Part shown: positions 7,877 to 17,301 of the stretch, piece after piece
Layout: the number at the start of each line of letters is the position of its first letter
Numbering within the stretch: position 1 is the stretch's first letter
Assembly (NCBI GenBank): GCA_003427395.1
Contig: BFEA01000384.1
Coordinates: forward strand, 560,781-581,866
Direction: 5' to 3'
Length of the DNA: 21,086 bases
From: Chara braunii
Taxonomy: Eukaryota; Streptophyta; Charophyceae; Charales; Characeae
Translations under genes and position numbers: made by a program
Notes under the pieces: model-generated
The model's database searches: none
What the model saw: the letters and a program-made list of their open reading frames with translations, nothing else
What the model was told of the DNA's origin: nothing

Positions 7877-8992
7877 TCAGGTTGTCAATTCCCCTGTTTC
7901 CTTATCCTGAGCCTCTTGCAACCATTGCTCCACCGGATCCCGACTCAAAAACCTGACCAGCCTCTGTCTCGGAAATGACCCTTTTATCCCGGTACCGTCA
8001 AGATCCTCAAGTTCAAAAGTGTTCAGCCCCACCCGCTTGGCGATCTTGTAGGGGCCTTTGAACCTTCTTCCCAGCTGTCCGGACCACGTGCTTTCAAGAG
8101 TGGAGTTCCTAACTAGTACCTTTTCCCCCACCTGGAGCGGCTCCTTCCGGATGTTCTTGACCTGGTCCCACCTTGCTTTGTCCCTCATTCGGCTATTCAT
8201 CACACGCTTAATCACATCCAACAAGGCTTCCTCATTTCTAACGACCTGTAGGCATCGTGCGACGATTAGCTCCTCCGGATTGTCATCTAGCCTATTCCAG
8301 GTAGGAACCAAAGCTTCCACCGGAAAGTCAATCTCCCTCCCATACCAGAGTTCTGCCGGAATGCACCTCGTCGTCCTCTTCGGCGTCATGTTCTCTGAGA
8401 AGACCGCCTGCTTAAGATACTGAGGCCAGTTTCCCAGGTCATCTGCCGCCAGCTTAGCGATTATGTTTTTCAAGGTCTGGTGCCCCCTTTCTACAGGTGC
8501 GTTTGCCTCAGGATGGTATGGTTCAATGATCTTGATAGGTACGCACAACATCCTGAGTCTGCTTAGCACTTCGTGATTTACAAACTCCGTCCTATTATCC
8601 GCTATGAACCTGCGCACGAAGGGGTGCCTTAGGTAGAAGTCCTCTATCCAGTCGGCCACTCCCTTTCCCGTCTTTCTCTTAAGAGTTACTGCCTCTACGT
8701 AACCACTGAGGTTATCTCTTGCATCCAAGATGTACATGTACCCTTCTGTTGATACAGGTATGACCGCAAGGTCAAGGTGGACCAGGTGCCCCGGTCCCAG
8801 CAGCCGAGTAGGTCTAAGGGGCTCGAAGACACGTGCGGAGCTCCTTTCCTGACATATCAGACACGTTTGACAGTACGTAGCCACCATACCTGCCATACCT
8901 GGCCAGAAGTAAAGTGACGCGCTTTTTGCGAGAGTCCCTTTGGACGAACGATGCCCTCCGGCTAGCCCATCATGCATCGCCTGAACTATGTC
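7877..8992 (-). CDS. Integrase, catalytic core and C-terminal part, uninterrupted
   Basis: It carries out integration of retroelement cDNA by a DDE transferase. The clean frame runs from just after the in-frame TAG at 8993-8995, with first ATG at 8975-8977 (366 codons). Counting from that ATG: zinc-binding H2, H9, C36 and C39 (HHCC); catalytic D69 (in HLDLAV), D127 (in IADNRTEF) and E163 (in PVERGHQ). Exactly 35 residues lie between the second D and E, the usual DD35E spacing. A GPY-type motif (FKGPY) lies at about 306-310, followed by a short basic/acidic tail. There is no chromodomain in the tail. The usual TDNG motif reads ADNR, a change next to the catalytic residue. The TAG at 8993 is a premature stop, because protein-like sequence continues upstream in the same frame to 9178 and beyond. 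This is the best preserved part of the element. Confidence 0.9.
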   Translation of the reverse strand, partial: DIVQAMHDGLAGGHRSSKGTLAKSASLYFWPGMAGMVATYCQTCLICQERSSARVFEPLRPTRLLGPGHLVHLDLAVIPVSTEGYMYILDARDNLSGYVEAVTLKRKTGKGVADWIEDFYLRHPFVRRFIADNRTEFVNHEVLSRLRMLCVPIKIIEPYHPEANAPVERGHQTLKNIIAKLAADDLGNWPQYLKQAVFSENMTPKRTTRCIPAELWYGREIDFPVEALVPTWNRLDDNPEELIVARCLQVVRNEEALLDVIKRVMNSRMRDKARWDQVKNIRKEPLQVGEKVLVRNSTLESTWSGQLGRRFKGPYKIAKRVGLNTFELEDLDGTGIKGSFPRQRLVRFLSRDPVEQWLQEAQDKETGELTT

Positions 8993-10040
8993 CTACTGCC
9001 TAGACCTTCCGCACACGACACGCCTAGGCATCATCCCTTCCTCTCTCTTGAACAGGTGGCCGTTCCTCAAAGCATACTTCTCGGCTTCCTCCCTTGCCTT
9101 GGGGCTAACTTCCATAGGTTGCTTGTTTCCTATAAGCAATAGACCGATTTCTCTGAAGATGCCATCATACATCTGCACAAGGAAGAATTATTGTCCCTCC
9201 TGCTTGGTATCTTGCTTCTCCTGAGCCCGATTCACTAGATACTGCACTTCCCTTCGCGTCCAAGTTTCTACTAGACTCATCACAGCATCCCGACCCCCTT
9301 CAACGGCTATTGCCATCAGCTCTTCTTTCGACCCGATCGTTGCTCCCCACGAATCCTTCTCATCCTTGCGTCTAATCGTGGTGACTGCCCCTTCCCCGAG
9401 TTCCGCAACTACGGCGGGCGCGCCCTTTTACAGGGTCTGAATTAGCAGTTGGCATGTTGTAGGAGCGGCGCCCGCCATCTCGTTATCTACGACAAGGGTT
9501 CCCCCTTTGTAGTCCAGGAAAGCGTCGATTGGCTCCGCATCCTCTACTCCCTCTGGCGTGATGCAAACCCGACTTAGCCCGTCTGCCCTGTTTCGGAGCT
9601 CCACAATTCGTTCGACTTTGTAGTCGAATTGCCATATAAAGCCTATCCATCTCCCAACGGTCGGGTCTATAGGCTTGTAGTTCTTTAATGCCCCGGCGAC
9701 ATTGGTCGGATCGACTCTCAGGATAAATCGTCTTCCGAATAGGTATGCTTGAAAGGTCTTAAGGCAATGTAGAACGGCTAAGACCTATTTCTTGAACTGT
9801 GAATATCGTCGTTTTGCCGAATTCAGGGTCCTACTCTCAAATCTGATAGGCCTCTCCTTGCCCTCCTCACTCCTTTGTATCAAGACCCCTCCTACTGCCA
9901 ATGGTCCTCCATCTGTTTCCAAGATAAAGGGCCGTCCTACTTCGTCATTGAAGCAGGGTGCTGCCAAAGTGACTTGATCGCAAGACAGGACGTCTTTAAG
10001 GGTTTGGACTGCTGCTTCCCTTTCCTCGGTCCACTCCTAT
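8993..10040 (-). pseudogene. RNase H, linker and N-terminal integrase, four stops
   Basis: One frame, the same as the integrase, covers this interval and is stopped by TAG 9785-9787, TAA 9428-9430, TAA 9188-9190 and TAG 8993-8995. RNase H degrades the RNA strand during reverse transcription. Its four acidic positions can be located in order: the D of LETDGG (about 9914), the E of FESRTLN (about 9840), the D of LRVDPTN (about 9710) and the D of NRADGLSR near 9580. A linker of about 130 codons follows. Then comes a segment (FFLVQMYDG, about 9180, to CGRSRQ, about 8997) that normally precedes the integrase zinc finger. All catalytic acids survive, but the stops make the segment non-functional as one polypeptide. 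Confidence 0.8.
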
Positions 10041-11170
10041 CCCTCCTTCCCTAATCATTGCGCGGATAGGCTCAGCTATTTTGGCAACGCCCTCAATAAA
10101 GATCCTCCAGAATCCAACCACCCCTAGGAAGGTTCGTACTTCCGTTGTGGTGCGCAGCGGTGTCGGCCATTGAGAGATCTTATCCGTTTTTGTTGGGTCA
10201 GGTTTCCTTCCATAGGCCCCACAGTGAAACCCCAGTATGGTCACCTCCGGGACCGCCAAGATGCTCTTTGGTCTGCTTGCGGTAATATTATACACCAGGA
10301 ACCGCTGGAGTAGATCCTTGATGTCCTGCAAATGATCCCAGACGATCTTTCGTATGCCTGGCTGAACCTCTGTCTCATCCTTGTTCTGCGTGCCTTTTAT
10401 GGGATTGTCGTCTATGTACGGTTCACATTTTTCCGGGAACATGTCCCCTGCGACCGCGAGCATCCTCCTTTGCTCCTCTGCCACAGCGTTTGTAAAGCCC
10501 ATAGGGGTCACTTGCATCTGTAGCTGCCCTACTGGGGTGTGCATGGCGGTGTACGGTGTGTCCCTAGCGTCGAGTGGCAGTTGATCATACCCCGAGTATA
10601 AATCTATCAAGGAGTAAATGCTTCGGCCAGCAGGTCTGCCTGTGGAAGCGATCCCGCATCCTGGATTGTAACCGCATTCAACTTCTGCAAGTCCTGGATC
10701 CATCTGAGCGAATTGTTGGGCTTCCGAAAAATGAACCACTTGTTCGCGTAGGGGGATGCGGTGGGTTCGGCCACGAACGAATCTACCTTGGCTCTAAGCA
10801 ATTCAGTGACTTCCGCCGCTATTCCGAACTCGTAGGCGGGCCCCTTGTCATTCCAGCATTCGTGTTCCACTGTGTGGATCCTAACGGGGGAAATTAGCTT
10901 CGCGTCCAATCGGCCTTTCTGGTGGTCATTGAAGGCGAATGCTAAGTGGAACTCTTGGCAGACTTTCCTTATCAGTTGGGTCTCTTCCACCGTTAGGAAC
11001 CCATCTACCCCTATTTTCATGGTGTCCGCTACCTCATCAGGTATCCGATGCCCTTCCGCTGCTCGCCTCTCCCTTATTATCCGCAAGATTTCTTCCTCCT
11101 CTTCCATGGCCTCTTCCCTTGATGTTTCCAGTAGGATTGAGACCGGCTTGGCTTTCTTCCCTACTAGTTT
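10040..11170 (-). pseudogene. Reverse transcriptase, split by two frameshifts
   Basis: It copies the element RNA into cDNA. The N-terminal part (11170-10620) holds the region around WFIFRKPNNSLRWIQDLQKL, which is RT motif 1-2 like. Between about 10640 and 10615 the coding path moves to another frame, losing or gaining bases in the AEAF/GRSIY region. The second part (about 10620-10040) has motif A, SLIDLYSGYDQL, with its catalytic D. Motif B region VTPMGFTNA follows, then motif C with the YIDD catalytic pair, then TILGFHCG and RTFLGVVGFWR, the thumb-side motifs of Ty3 RTs. Near 10040 the path returns to the first frame, in the sequence leading to WTEEREAAVQTLKD. Catalytic residues are present; the two frame changes disable it. 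Confidence 0.88.
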
Positions 11171-12647
11171 GTACTTTCGAACGCTTCCTTATGGGATCGT
11201 TCTCCTAAAAAATGAACGGTCGAGATCGGCCTTGCTACCTCCATGACGCGGGGTTGAAGACTGACTACCTTTCCGTTCAGACAATAGCCTTTTTGGACCT
11301 CATCTTCGAATTTGGCGAGCGCTGCCGGATCCACCCCCACTTTGTGGTACCTGATAGCCTTAACGAGCTGTAACAAGTCTGGAATTTCGAGCACTACCTC
11401 CGACGTTTCCTTCCGGTCTTCCTTTGATTTGGGCAGGCTGGACACAAGTTCGACTTCCAACTCCTTCTCTGCCACCATAACCCCTAGGACCTCGTCCTTT
11501 TGTCTCCTTTTCTTTAGAGGTAGCCCCATCTTGATCCACTCCTTTTTGCTAAAGGCCTCCTCAATCATGATCTCCACTTTTTCCCTCATTCCTTCCATCC
11601 GGGCAAATGCCCCTTTTTGCGCACTATCCTCGAACGTTGGCGACCAGGTTGCCAATTTGCCCTTCGGAGGATCCCGTCCGGTCCCAAGGAGTCGGAGGAG
11701 TTCTCCGTGGTCGGTCACGGGGTCCTCTATGTCCACCATGTACGTGCCATCATGCAGATGCATACCTATCATCTCTACGCTGGTGCACCATGGTCTCCCG
11801 AGAATTATGTCCTGGTCCATTTCTTCCATCACGGTCATCCGCTGGAAAGACCAGATTGATTCCCTGATTCGTGCCTTGATTGCGCATTTCGTGACGTACC
11901 CTGCAAAGGGAATTTCCCCGCCGGCTCCCCGTATACTCCCCGTCACTTGCTTGTTTACCGTACAACCCGTAATTGTTGCAAAGTCTCGTCGTATGAGGGT
12001 AATTTCCGCACCACCGTCCACTAATGCGTCTGTGTGGTGGGTTCCGATCTGGACTTTCAGCTTTCCTACGGGCAATGCATGGAAGCTAAGTTTCGTCCCG
12101 GGTGGTGCCCTCATNACTAATGCGTCTGTGTGGTGGGTTCCGATCTGGACTTTCAGCTTTCCTACGGGCAATGCATGGAAGCTAAGTTTCGTCCCGGGTG
12201 GTGCCCTCATAACTTCGCCACCTTCTCGGTCCGGTAGGCTTAGGCGAATATCTGCAAAGGTTTTTTTCAGGTCCTCCAGATCTCCTGGGATCCTCTGGAG
12301 GTTGGAGACCCCGTGCGGTGCCTCAGCCTCTTCCGTTTCCTGCTCCTGCAGTTCCGGGGCCTCCTCTACCTCCACGCGTCGGCGCGTTAGTAATCGTCTA
12401 AGTCCTTTAAGCAATCTCGGGCTTGCTTGCAACATGGCATAGTCAGGATCATAATTTGGTACCTGAATTTCTTTTTCGCCGCCACTGCTTTGTCTATCGG
12501 CTCTTCTTCCCTGGCTTTTCCATAGACTTTCTCCGGCTCCTCGGTTTCGGTTTCACCTTGATTTGCGCTAGTCCCCGCGACCTCTTCCATTACCGTATCT
12601 CTAATGAGTTTCTTTTCCGCGCCTGCCCGTCGGGTGGTGATGTTCAC
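11164..12647 (-). pseudogene. Aspartic protease (retropepsin) with atypical DGG, plus linker
   Basis: It would process Gag-Pol. The main frame is 12435-11164. Before it, 12647-12440 encodes a linker (AAKKKFRYQI) in another frame, and the path shifts near 12440 into MLQASPRLLKGL. The active-site triad reads LVDGGAEI (D codon 12016-12018) where retropepsins have DSG or DTG. The second hallmark, IILGRPW (ILG), is present near 11800. After the protease about 180 residues lead to the RT, ending at a frame change near 11170, where KYKLVGKKAKP continues in the next frame. An exact 95-bp duplication around the N at 12115 adds 32 codons to the frame; it looks like an assembly artefact and does not break the frame. 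Confidence 0.82.
12020..12210. repeat. Perfect 95-bp direct duplication around a single N, likely assembly join
   Basis: Bases 12020-12114 and 12116-12210 are identical over 95 bp and the only base between them is N (12115). The copy encodes part of the protease just upstream of the active site, giving the segment from MRAPPGTKL to HHTDAL twice. A true tandem duplication would not have an undetermined base exactly at its junction, so overlapping contig ends joined without merging is the simplest reading. 95+1 is 32 codons, so the frame survives by coincidence. Confidence 0.95.
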
Positions 12648-12720
12648 CCTGTCCTGTCGATTACCTTCTAGGATGAAATTGACTTGTGGTCCGCGTCCCC
12701 TCGGTTGGCAGGAGGGCGGG

Positions 12721-14152
12721 TCAGCACACCTGCGCCTGCATTACTAATAGCGCATTTTCCACTCTTTCTATCTTGTTATCAACCCCGTGCACCCGTTCGT
12801 GCAGACTCTCTATCCCCTTCTTGACCTTATCCCCCGTTTTCCCAGTCGTGTCTATAACCTCTCCTTCCTTAAGCAGGGCTAGTGTCTCGGTCACTACTGT
12901 CTTTTCTGCGAGGTCTGTTACCGTGCTGAAATCCACATCCCTTCTGTACTCGAACTTACTAGTCTGCTGGTAGGCCGACAAAATCTTATCCTTGTCGAAC
13001 TCGGAGAACTGCCTAAGGAAATACTTACTCATTATACGTTTTGTTACCCCGGGAATTCGTAGTGCCACTAGAGTAAACGCCCTTAGGAAGTTGTTGTAAG
13101 TCGCATAGTTCTTCCTTTGGACTGCCGCCATTTTCTCTGCCTTCAGGTACTTCCTCATCATCTCGTTCCAGGTCTCTTTCCATGATCCACTAGAGGCGAC
13201 AACGGCCATAATGTCCCTTCCTAAGCTTAGGGACACAATCTGCCCTAAGTGGTCCATCTTCTCTTCCTCACTCCATTTCAACAGGGCTGCCAGGTTCTCG
13301 TAGTCTATCAGGAACTCCGTAATGTTCGCTTCGTCGAAAGTGAGTTTCTTCTTGGCGTCCGCAAGATACCCCTGATTCACCTCGAGTGAGGGTGGCTACT
13401 ATCCTCTTGAGACCTCCCTCAGAGCTACCTGCTTCACCGGCCGTACTGGTCCCTTCTCCTTCCTTACTGTCCCTCTGCTTTTCCCCGGCCTTTGGCGTAC
13501 CCTCTGGATCAAACCATCCTAACACCCTTTCTCTGAGACTCCAAAGTTTGTCGCACCCCTTGGTTACTTTCGGTGTGGCGGGCAAACGGCTAGCACCACT
13601 GTCTATAGCAGGTGGATTTGTAGCCTTTTCCGCTTCTACGGCCGGGGAGTCCCCCTTTTCCTTCCCCTTCTTGCTGGGTGTTCCCCAATGACTATTGTCC
13701 TTCCCTGCGTGCCTGACTTCGCCCTGACTGGCCCTGCGTTCTTCTCGTGACCTTTCTCCCCGAAGGTCTCCTTCGGTCCCAACCATCATCTCTTCAATAA
13801 GCCTCGCCTTATATTCTGCGGTTCGCTTTTCTATTTCTGCCAGCTTACGGCGTGCGTCCGAGACTTTCGTTTTCTTGGGTGTGGTCCCGTCTGAGTTTCG
13901 AGGACTAGTCCTGCCGTTGTCCCTTTTTTCCTTACTTTCCTGGGGTCCTCTTTTACTTCCCCCGACTTTCCCCGAACTTTCCCCTGTCGAAAGATCCTTC
14001 CCGTCTTCCCTGGTCCCTTCTGGTTTTGCTGACTCTCGGTCCCTTATCGACCCTTCGTTCCGTTCCCGACCTCTATCCGTGCCTCGACTCCCTTTGCTCC
14101 GCAACTCTTCGGCCTCTTCTTCTGACGCCATTCCTTTACCTACCCTACGCAT
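12721..14152 (-). pseudogene. Gag polyprotein, frameshifted
   Basis: The N-terminal part (ATG 14152, or ATG 14131 giving MASEEEAEEL) is a long low-complexity charged region rich in K, R, E, S, G and T. It includes a helical segment (ARRKLAEIEKRTAEYKARL) near 13840. Near 13385 the path shifts to the frame that ends at 12721. That part starts YLADAKKKLTFDEANITEFL and looks like an all-helical capsid domain (ENLAALLKWSEEEKMDHLGQ, then KETWNEMMRKYL), followed by a coiled-coil end (HERVHGVDNKIERVENALL). A capsid of this size ahead of protease fits Ty3 Gag. No CCHC zinc knuckle is visible between the capsid and the protease linker. After the TGA at 12721 a further frame change near 12690 leads through VNFILEGNRQDRVNI to the protease linker. 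Confidence 0.78.
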
Positions 14153-14590
14153 GGGAATTTTTTTTTGCGAAACGGCCGGTTGTTCATAGCTTCCCTAGTT
14201 CCCAGGTCCTAAGTCCCTTATTTTCGCTATTTCCATATTTTCTTGTCTCTTATCGGTCGTAACGACTTATCTGACGTTTTCTTTCTCCGCAGGGCGCGTT
14301 TTATCTTTCCTATGTTGGGAGGCTTGCTGCCGAGGTCTGGCGTTTTGTCACTGCTATGCCTCGGTTTTAGGGCGATATCAGGGTTGGCGGCTCTCTTCTC
14401 GAGGGTAGTCCTTTTTGCCTTCCCGACCCCCGGATGCCCCAGCGTCCTCAGCGTGGATGGTCTTCCCAGTTCCTTCCTGCCACGTCCTCAGGTAAGGCGG
14501 AACTCCAACCACTACCCCTTTGCCGACGGTTAGTTTCTCATTCCAATTCCCAACCTTTACTTTTTCCCTACCTTTCCCCGATACTTTTTC
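14153..14590. other. Spacer between the four-ORF cassette and gag
   Basis: 438 bp without a convincing frame on either strand. On the minus strand the part nearest gag is A/G-rich. No splice signal, promoter or primer-binding site could be recognised. The plus-strand open frames crossing it (14026-14262, 14243-14533) are short and motif-free. Confidence 0.5.
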
Positions 14591-15376
14591 TCACGCCGGT
14601 CCCTCAGGCCTATCTCGTTCGTCAGGTTCTTCAAACAGATCGCCCACCCCTGCAAGATAATTTTTTCCCATTTCTATCTCCCTGATAATTATTGGTTCAT
14701 ATTCCTCAAACGCCAAGCGTGGTCACCCGAATATCAGAATTTCGATGAGTTCGAGTAGTTCACGGGCCTGGTTCCCCCAAAACGGCCCGTGCCTAACTGA
14801 CACATCATAAAACATTCCCGTCGTCTGCGACCGAAAGTAGTGGGTCCAGACTAAGGTCGAGACCACCAGGTCTCTTGCCCTTGAGAGGCTGCCAAATACC
14901 AGGTCCACCATGAAATGAGGCGCTCGGCACCGCAATCCCGTCATCGGGGCCCTAAACTCTCGCCATCCTCCTACCTCCACCCGGGCTCTCAGTCCCACGT
15001 TCCTTCTCCCTCGCACCTCCTGACCTATCCAGTTCACTATCCTAGTAGCCCTTTGGAAAATCGGTAACAGCCCATGCCCTAGTACCAACTCCGTTCCTAG
15101 CATGTGCCATCCAGTCTCTCGTAGGTATACGGTTCCTGTCACCTTCAGATCGGTATACAGGTTGTCCCCCGGCCCCCTATTGATCCTCATACCACTCCAC
15201 AAACATTCTACCATCATGAACGCCTGGTCCCTTCCCAGGGTCACAGCTCTCCATTCAGCATCAATCCCTCGGACCATGTAGCTTGCTGGGAGCGATGCCT
15301 CCCATCCGCCTCCACTTTCCATGAGCGGCCGAGGGTGCGTGGGCCGTCGCGACATCCGGGCGCGTCTCATCGCCAT
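14591..15376 (-). pseudogene. Module A, paralogue family of unknown function, one TGA
   Basis: Fourth and last ORF of the cassette in transcription order. ATG at 15374-15376; the frame reads through one premature TGA (14723-14725) to the natural stop at 14591-14593, 261 codons in all. Residues shared with module C lie at the same numbers: S-x-P 28-30, GTV 81-83, GW 89-90, G100, GGW 136-138, EFR 140-142, P153 and VD 157-158. By hand count 25 of 80 residues between 81 and 160 are identical to C. After these come HGPFWGN (about 197-202) and, beyond the TGA, YLAGVGDLFEE. Homology clearly continues after the stop. The protein is soluble-looking, W-rich and mixed alpha/beta in appearance, with no signal peptide or membrane helix. 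I recognise no family; function unknown. Confidence 0.7.
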
Positions 15377-15525
15377 TGTTTGATTAGCGGTCCCCTACAC
15401 AGTTTAAACAGCAAGCGAGCTTACTTATTTCATCCATTCTTCGGTCCTTACCTGAGCAACTCCCTGGTCCTTAACTCGATATCCTTTCCCCTTTTTATCC
15501 CCTCCCTCTTTTCTTGTCTCTTTTA

Positions 15526-16280
15526 TCATCCTGCCCCTACTCCCGTCGGTTCATACAACCGGTACAGGTCATCTACGTAAGTCATTCCCCGACTTACCTC
15601 TCGTCGAACAACGCCCCATAGAACCTCGTCGCTAACAACCGGAGCCCTTGGTCTGGTGGTAAATACGGCGTGCAGGATTCGTAATACTTCATACCTCTGC
15701 TCACCGTTGAACGACCCAATTTCTAGGAAGGCCCGGTAATACTCTCGGTGGACCATCGCGTCTTCAAACGTCAGGTCGGCGAGGTCGGTTACAGCCCACC
15801 TAACAAGCTCCAGCCCGCCTAGCCTTTCTAGTAAAAAGGGCGGTAATCTCATCCGAATGTTCTCACTAGGCAAATGGAAACTCCCAGCCATGGCTACTCT
15901 AAGGTTCGCCGTCACGTCATCAACTTCCGGGTCCGCGAATTCGAACCCTGCCTGCCACACTAGCTGCCATGCCCCCTCGAACATACTTAACGGATCTTCC
16001 CCTTACGCCAACAATACTCCGAACGCCCGCCACCCATCCTCGGACATATACAACCATCCTTCTGCACACACATGTCCCCGTGGGTCCGGGTTCCACTCGC
16101 CATTTTCACCCGCGCGCCATTCAACCCTTGTCACCAGGTAAGCTCGACCCCGACCCAGTCCACCACAGGGCGCCAGCCCTCACTCGTGGCGGGCAGGCTG
16201 ATTTCTATCCCGCCAGTCACATCCCTTGGCGGCTCAATGCCCAGCGGGCGGTCCTCAAGGAACGTCCTTCTTCGTGCCAT
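15526..16280 (-). pseudogene. Module B, same family, one frameshift and one TAA
   Basis: ATG at 16278-16280 gives MARRRTFLEDRPLGI. S-L-P falls at 28-30 and DWVG at 41-44, the numbers seen in module C. Near 16145 the coding path moves to a second frame, in which TAA at 16003-16005 is a premature stop. The frame then stays open to 15526. Family landmarks follow: GWLYMSEDGW, PPFLLERLGG, IGSFNGE (GSF instead of GPF), WGVVRREV and YVDDLYRLYE near the C-terminus. The segment 15984-15526 is clean over 152 codons. The 149 bp to module A hold nothing recognisable. Function unknown. Confidence 0.68.
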
Positions 16281-16493
16281 CGCGCGCCTGTCTCCGGTCT
16301 TTTACTTCCGCAATCCGTAATGATCCCTACAGTGGCCAGACATCCCACCCCTTGCCTCAGCATTTTTACGCCTGGCTGACCCGCATAGTACACATACCCT
16401 CTCACCTATGCTTCCCCCTAATTTCTCCCTCCCCCTCTTCTTTTCTCCCCTTGTCCCCCTAACTTATCCCATTAGCTCAGGTTTTTCCTGTTC
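16281..16493. other. Spacer between modules C and B
   Basis: 213 bp, pyrimidine-rich on the plus strand between 16400 and 16480. No reading frame with family landmarks. The 62-codon minus frame at 16217-16405 overlaps the start of module B in another frame and shows none of its motifs. Confidence 0.45.
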
Positions 16494-17252
16494 TTAATCG
16501 AACCACAGTACTTCGAACAATTTAAACACACCATCCACATAACAAGGTGTCGCTGCTACCTCCCGGCGGATTATGGCATCCCTGATTTTCGGGGCTACCT
16601 CTAACCGATCGTTCCTTTCTATGTCCAAAATGATCAGGACCTCCCAGGCTCTGTCGTCGTGGAAGGGCCCAAATTTCAGTGATGTTTAATAAAATTCTTC
16701 TGTCAGCGATGCGCAATTCAGGTGTATCCGTCTCATAGTGCTGGCCACCTCCGTGACGTGGTCAAAACCCCCAAACCAGTCAACCACGAACTCGGGTACC
16801 CAAGCCTTGATTTGTAGGCAGGGAGGTCTAAACTCCTTCCATCCCCCCATGGCGACCTTACTACTGACCAAATCCCATCCTTTGTTGGCAAACTTCTCGC
16901 CTGCCTGTCGAGCCCTTGCCTCGGCGTCCCCCAAAAGCCACATCGAGTTCTGCCCTGCCGCAAGCGTGGTGCAAAACAAGTGCCATCCCTGTTCCAAGAG
17001 GATGACCGTCCCGACCGATTCCACCCTTCCTTCCGCGATCTCCTCCCATCCTTCCTCTTCTCTTAGCGGGTTCCAGACACGTTCTATCCATAGGCATGAC
17101 AGTTCTGGTACAATTTCAAGTCCTACCCAGTCACACGTGGTCCCTCTCCATTCATTATCTGTTGGTATAGACATTTCCTCTTCCCCTTCGATTCGTCTCG
17201 GTTCCCACCCTTTGAATGTGCAGTCCCTTAGCTGGAGCTCCCGGACCATCAT
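16494..17252 (-). pseudogene. Module C, same family, one TAA
   Basis: ATG at 17250-17252 (an in-frame TAG lies two codons upstream), 253 codons to the TAA at 16494-16496, all in one frame with one premature TAA at 16686-16688 (codon 189). Landmarks: SIP 28-30, W35, DWVG 41-44, GTV 81-83, GW 89-90, GGW 136-138, EFR 140-142, PEFVVDWFGG from 153. After the stop come FGPFHDD, then REV and YVDGVFKLFE near the end. This module gives the cleanest gapless alignment to A and fixes the family length at about 252 residues. It starts 49 bp after module D ends, a spacing suggesting one polycistronic or processed transcript. Function unknown. Confidence 0.72.
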
Positions 17253-17301
17253 TCCCTACCTGCACATAGCCGACCACCCATTTTCCTGGGTAAGCCCCCT
17301 T

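Larger units (their letters stand above)
6811..14152 (-). mobile_element. Degenerate Ty3/gypsy retroelement, internal coding region
   Basis: Read on the minus strand the order is gag (14152-12721), protease (about 12647-11164), reverse transcriptase (about 11170-10040), RNase H (about 10040-9450), integrase with zinc-binding head (about 9180-7877) and a third small ORF (7500-6811). RT-RNase H before integrase is the defining Ty3/gypsy order. The coding path changes frame near 13385, 12690, 12440, 11170, 10620 and 10040. In-frame stops lie at 9785-9787, 9428-9430, 9188-9190 and 8993-8995, with another in the third ORF at 7300-7302. The copy therefore cannot make a full Gag-Pol. I found no LTR pair or primer-binding site, so outer limits are unknown. 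The four-ORF cassette at 14591-18146 and the repeat zone at 3605-6800 may belong to the same element. Confidence 0.85.

Noticed and set aside
8058-8423. 121-codon plus-strand frame
   Set aside because: Antisense shadow of the intact integrase.
11312-12442. 376-codon open frame on the plus strand
   Set aside because: It is antisense to the protease, whose motifs (DGG, ILGRPW) are clear on the minus strand. The frame also spans the artefactual 95-bp duplication and shows no domain of its own.
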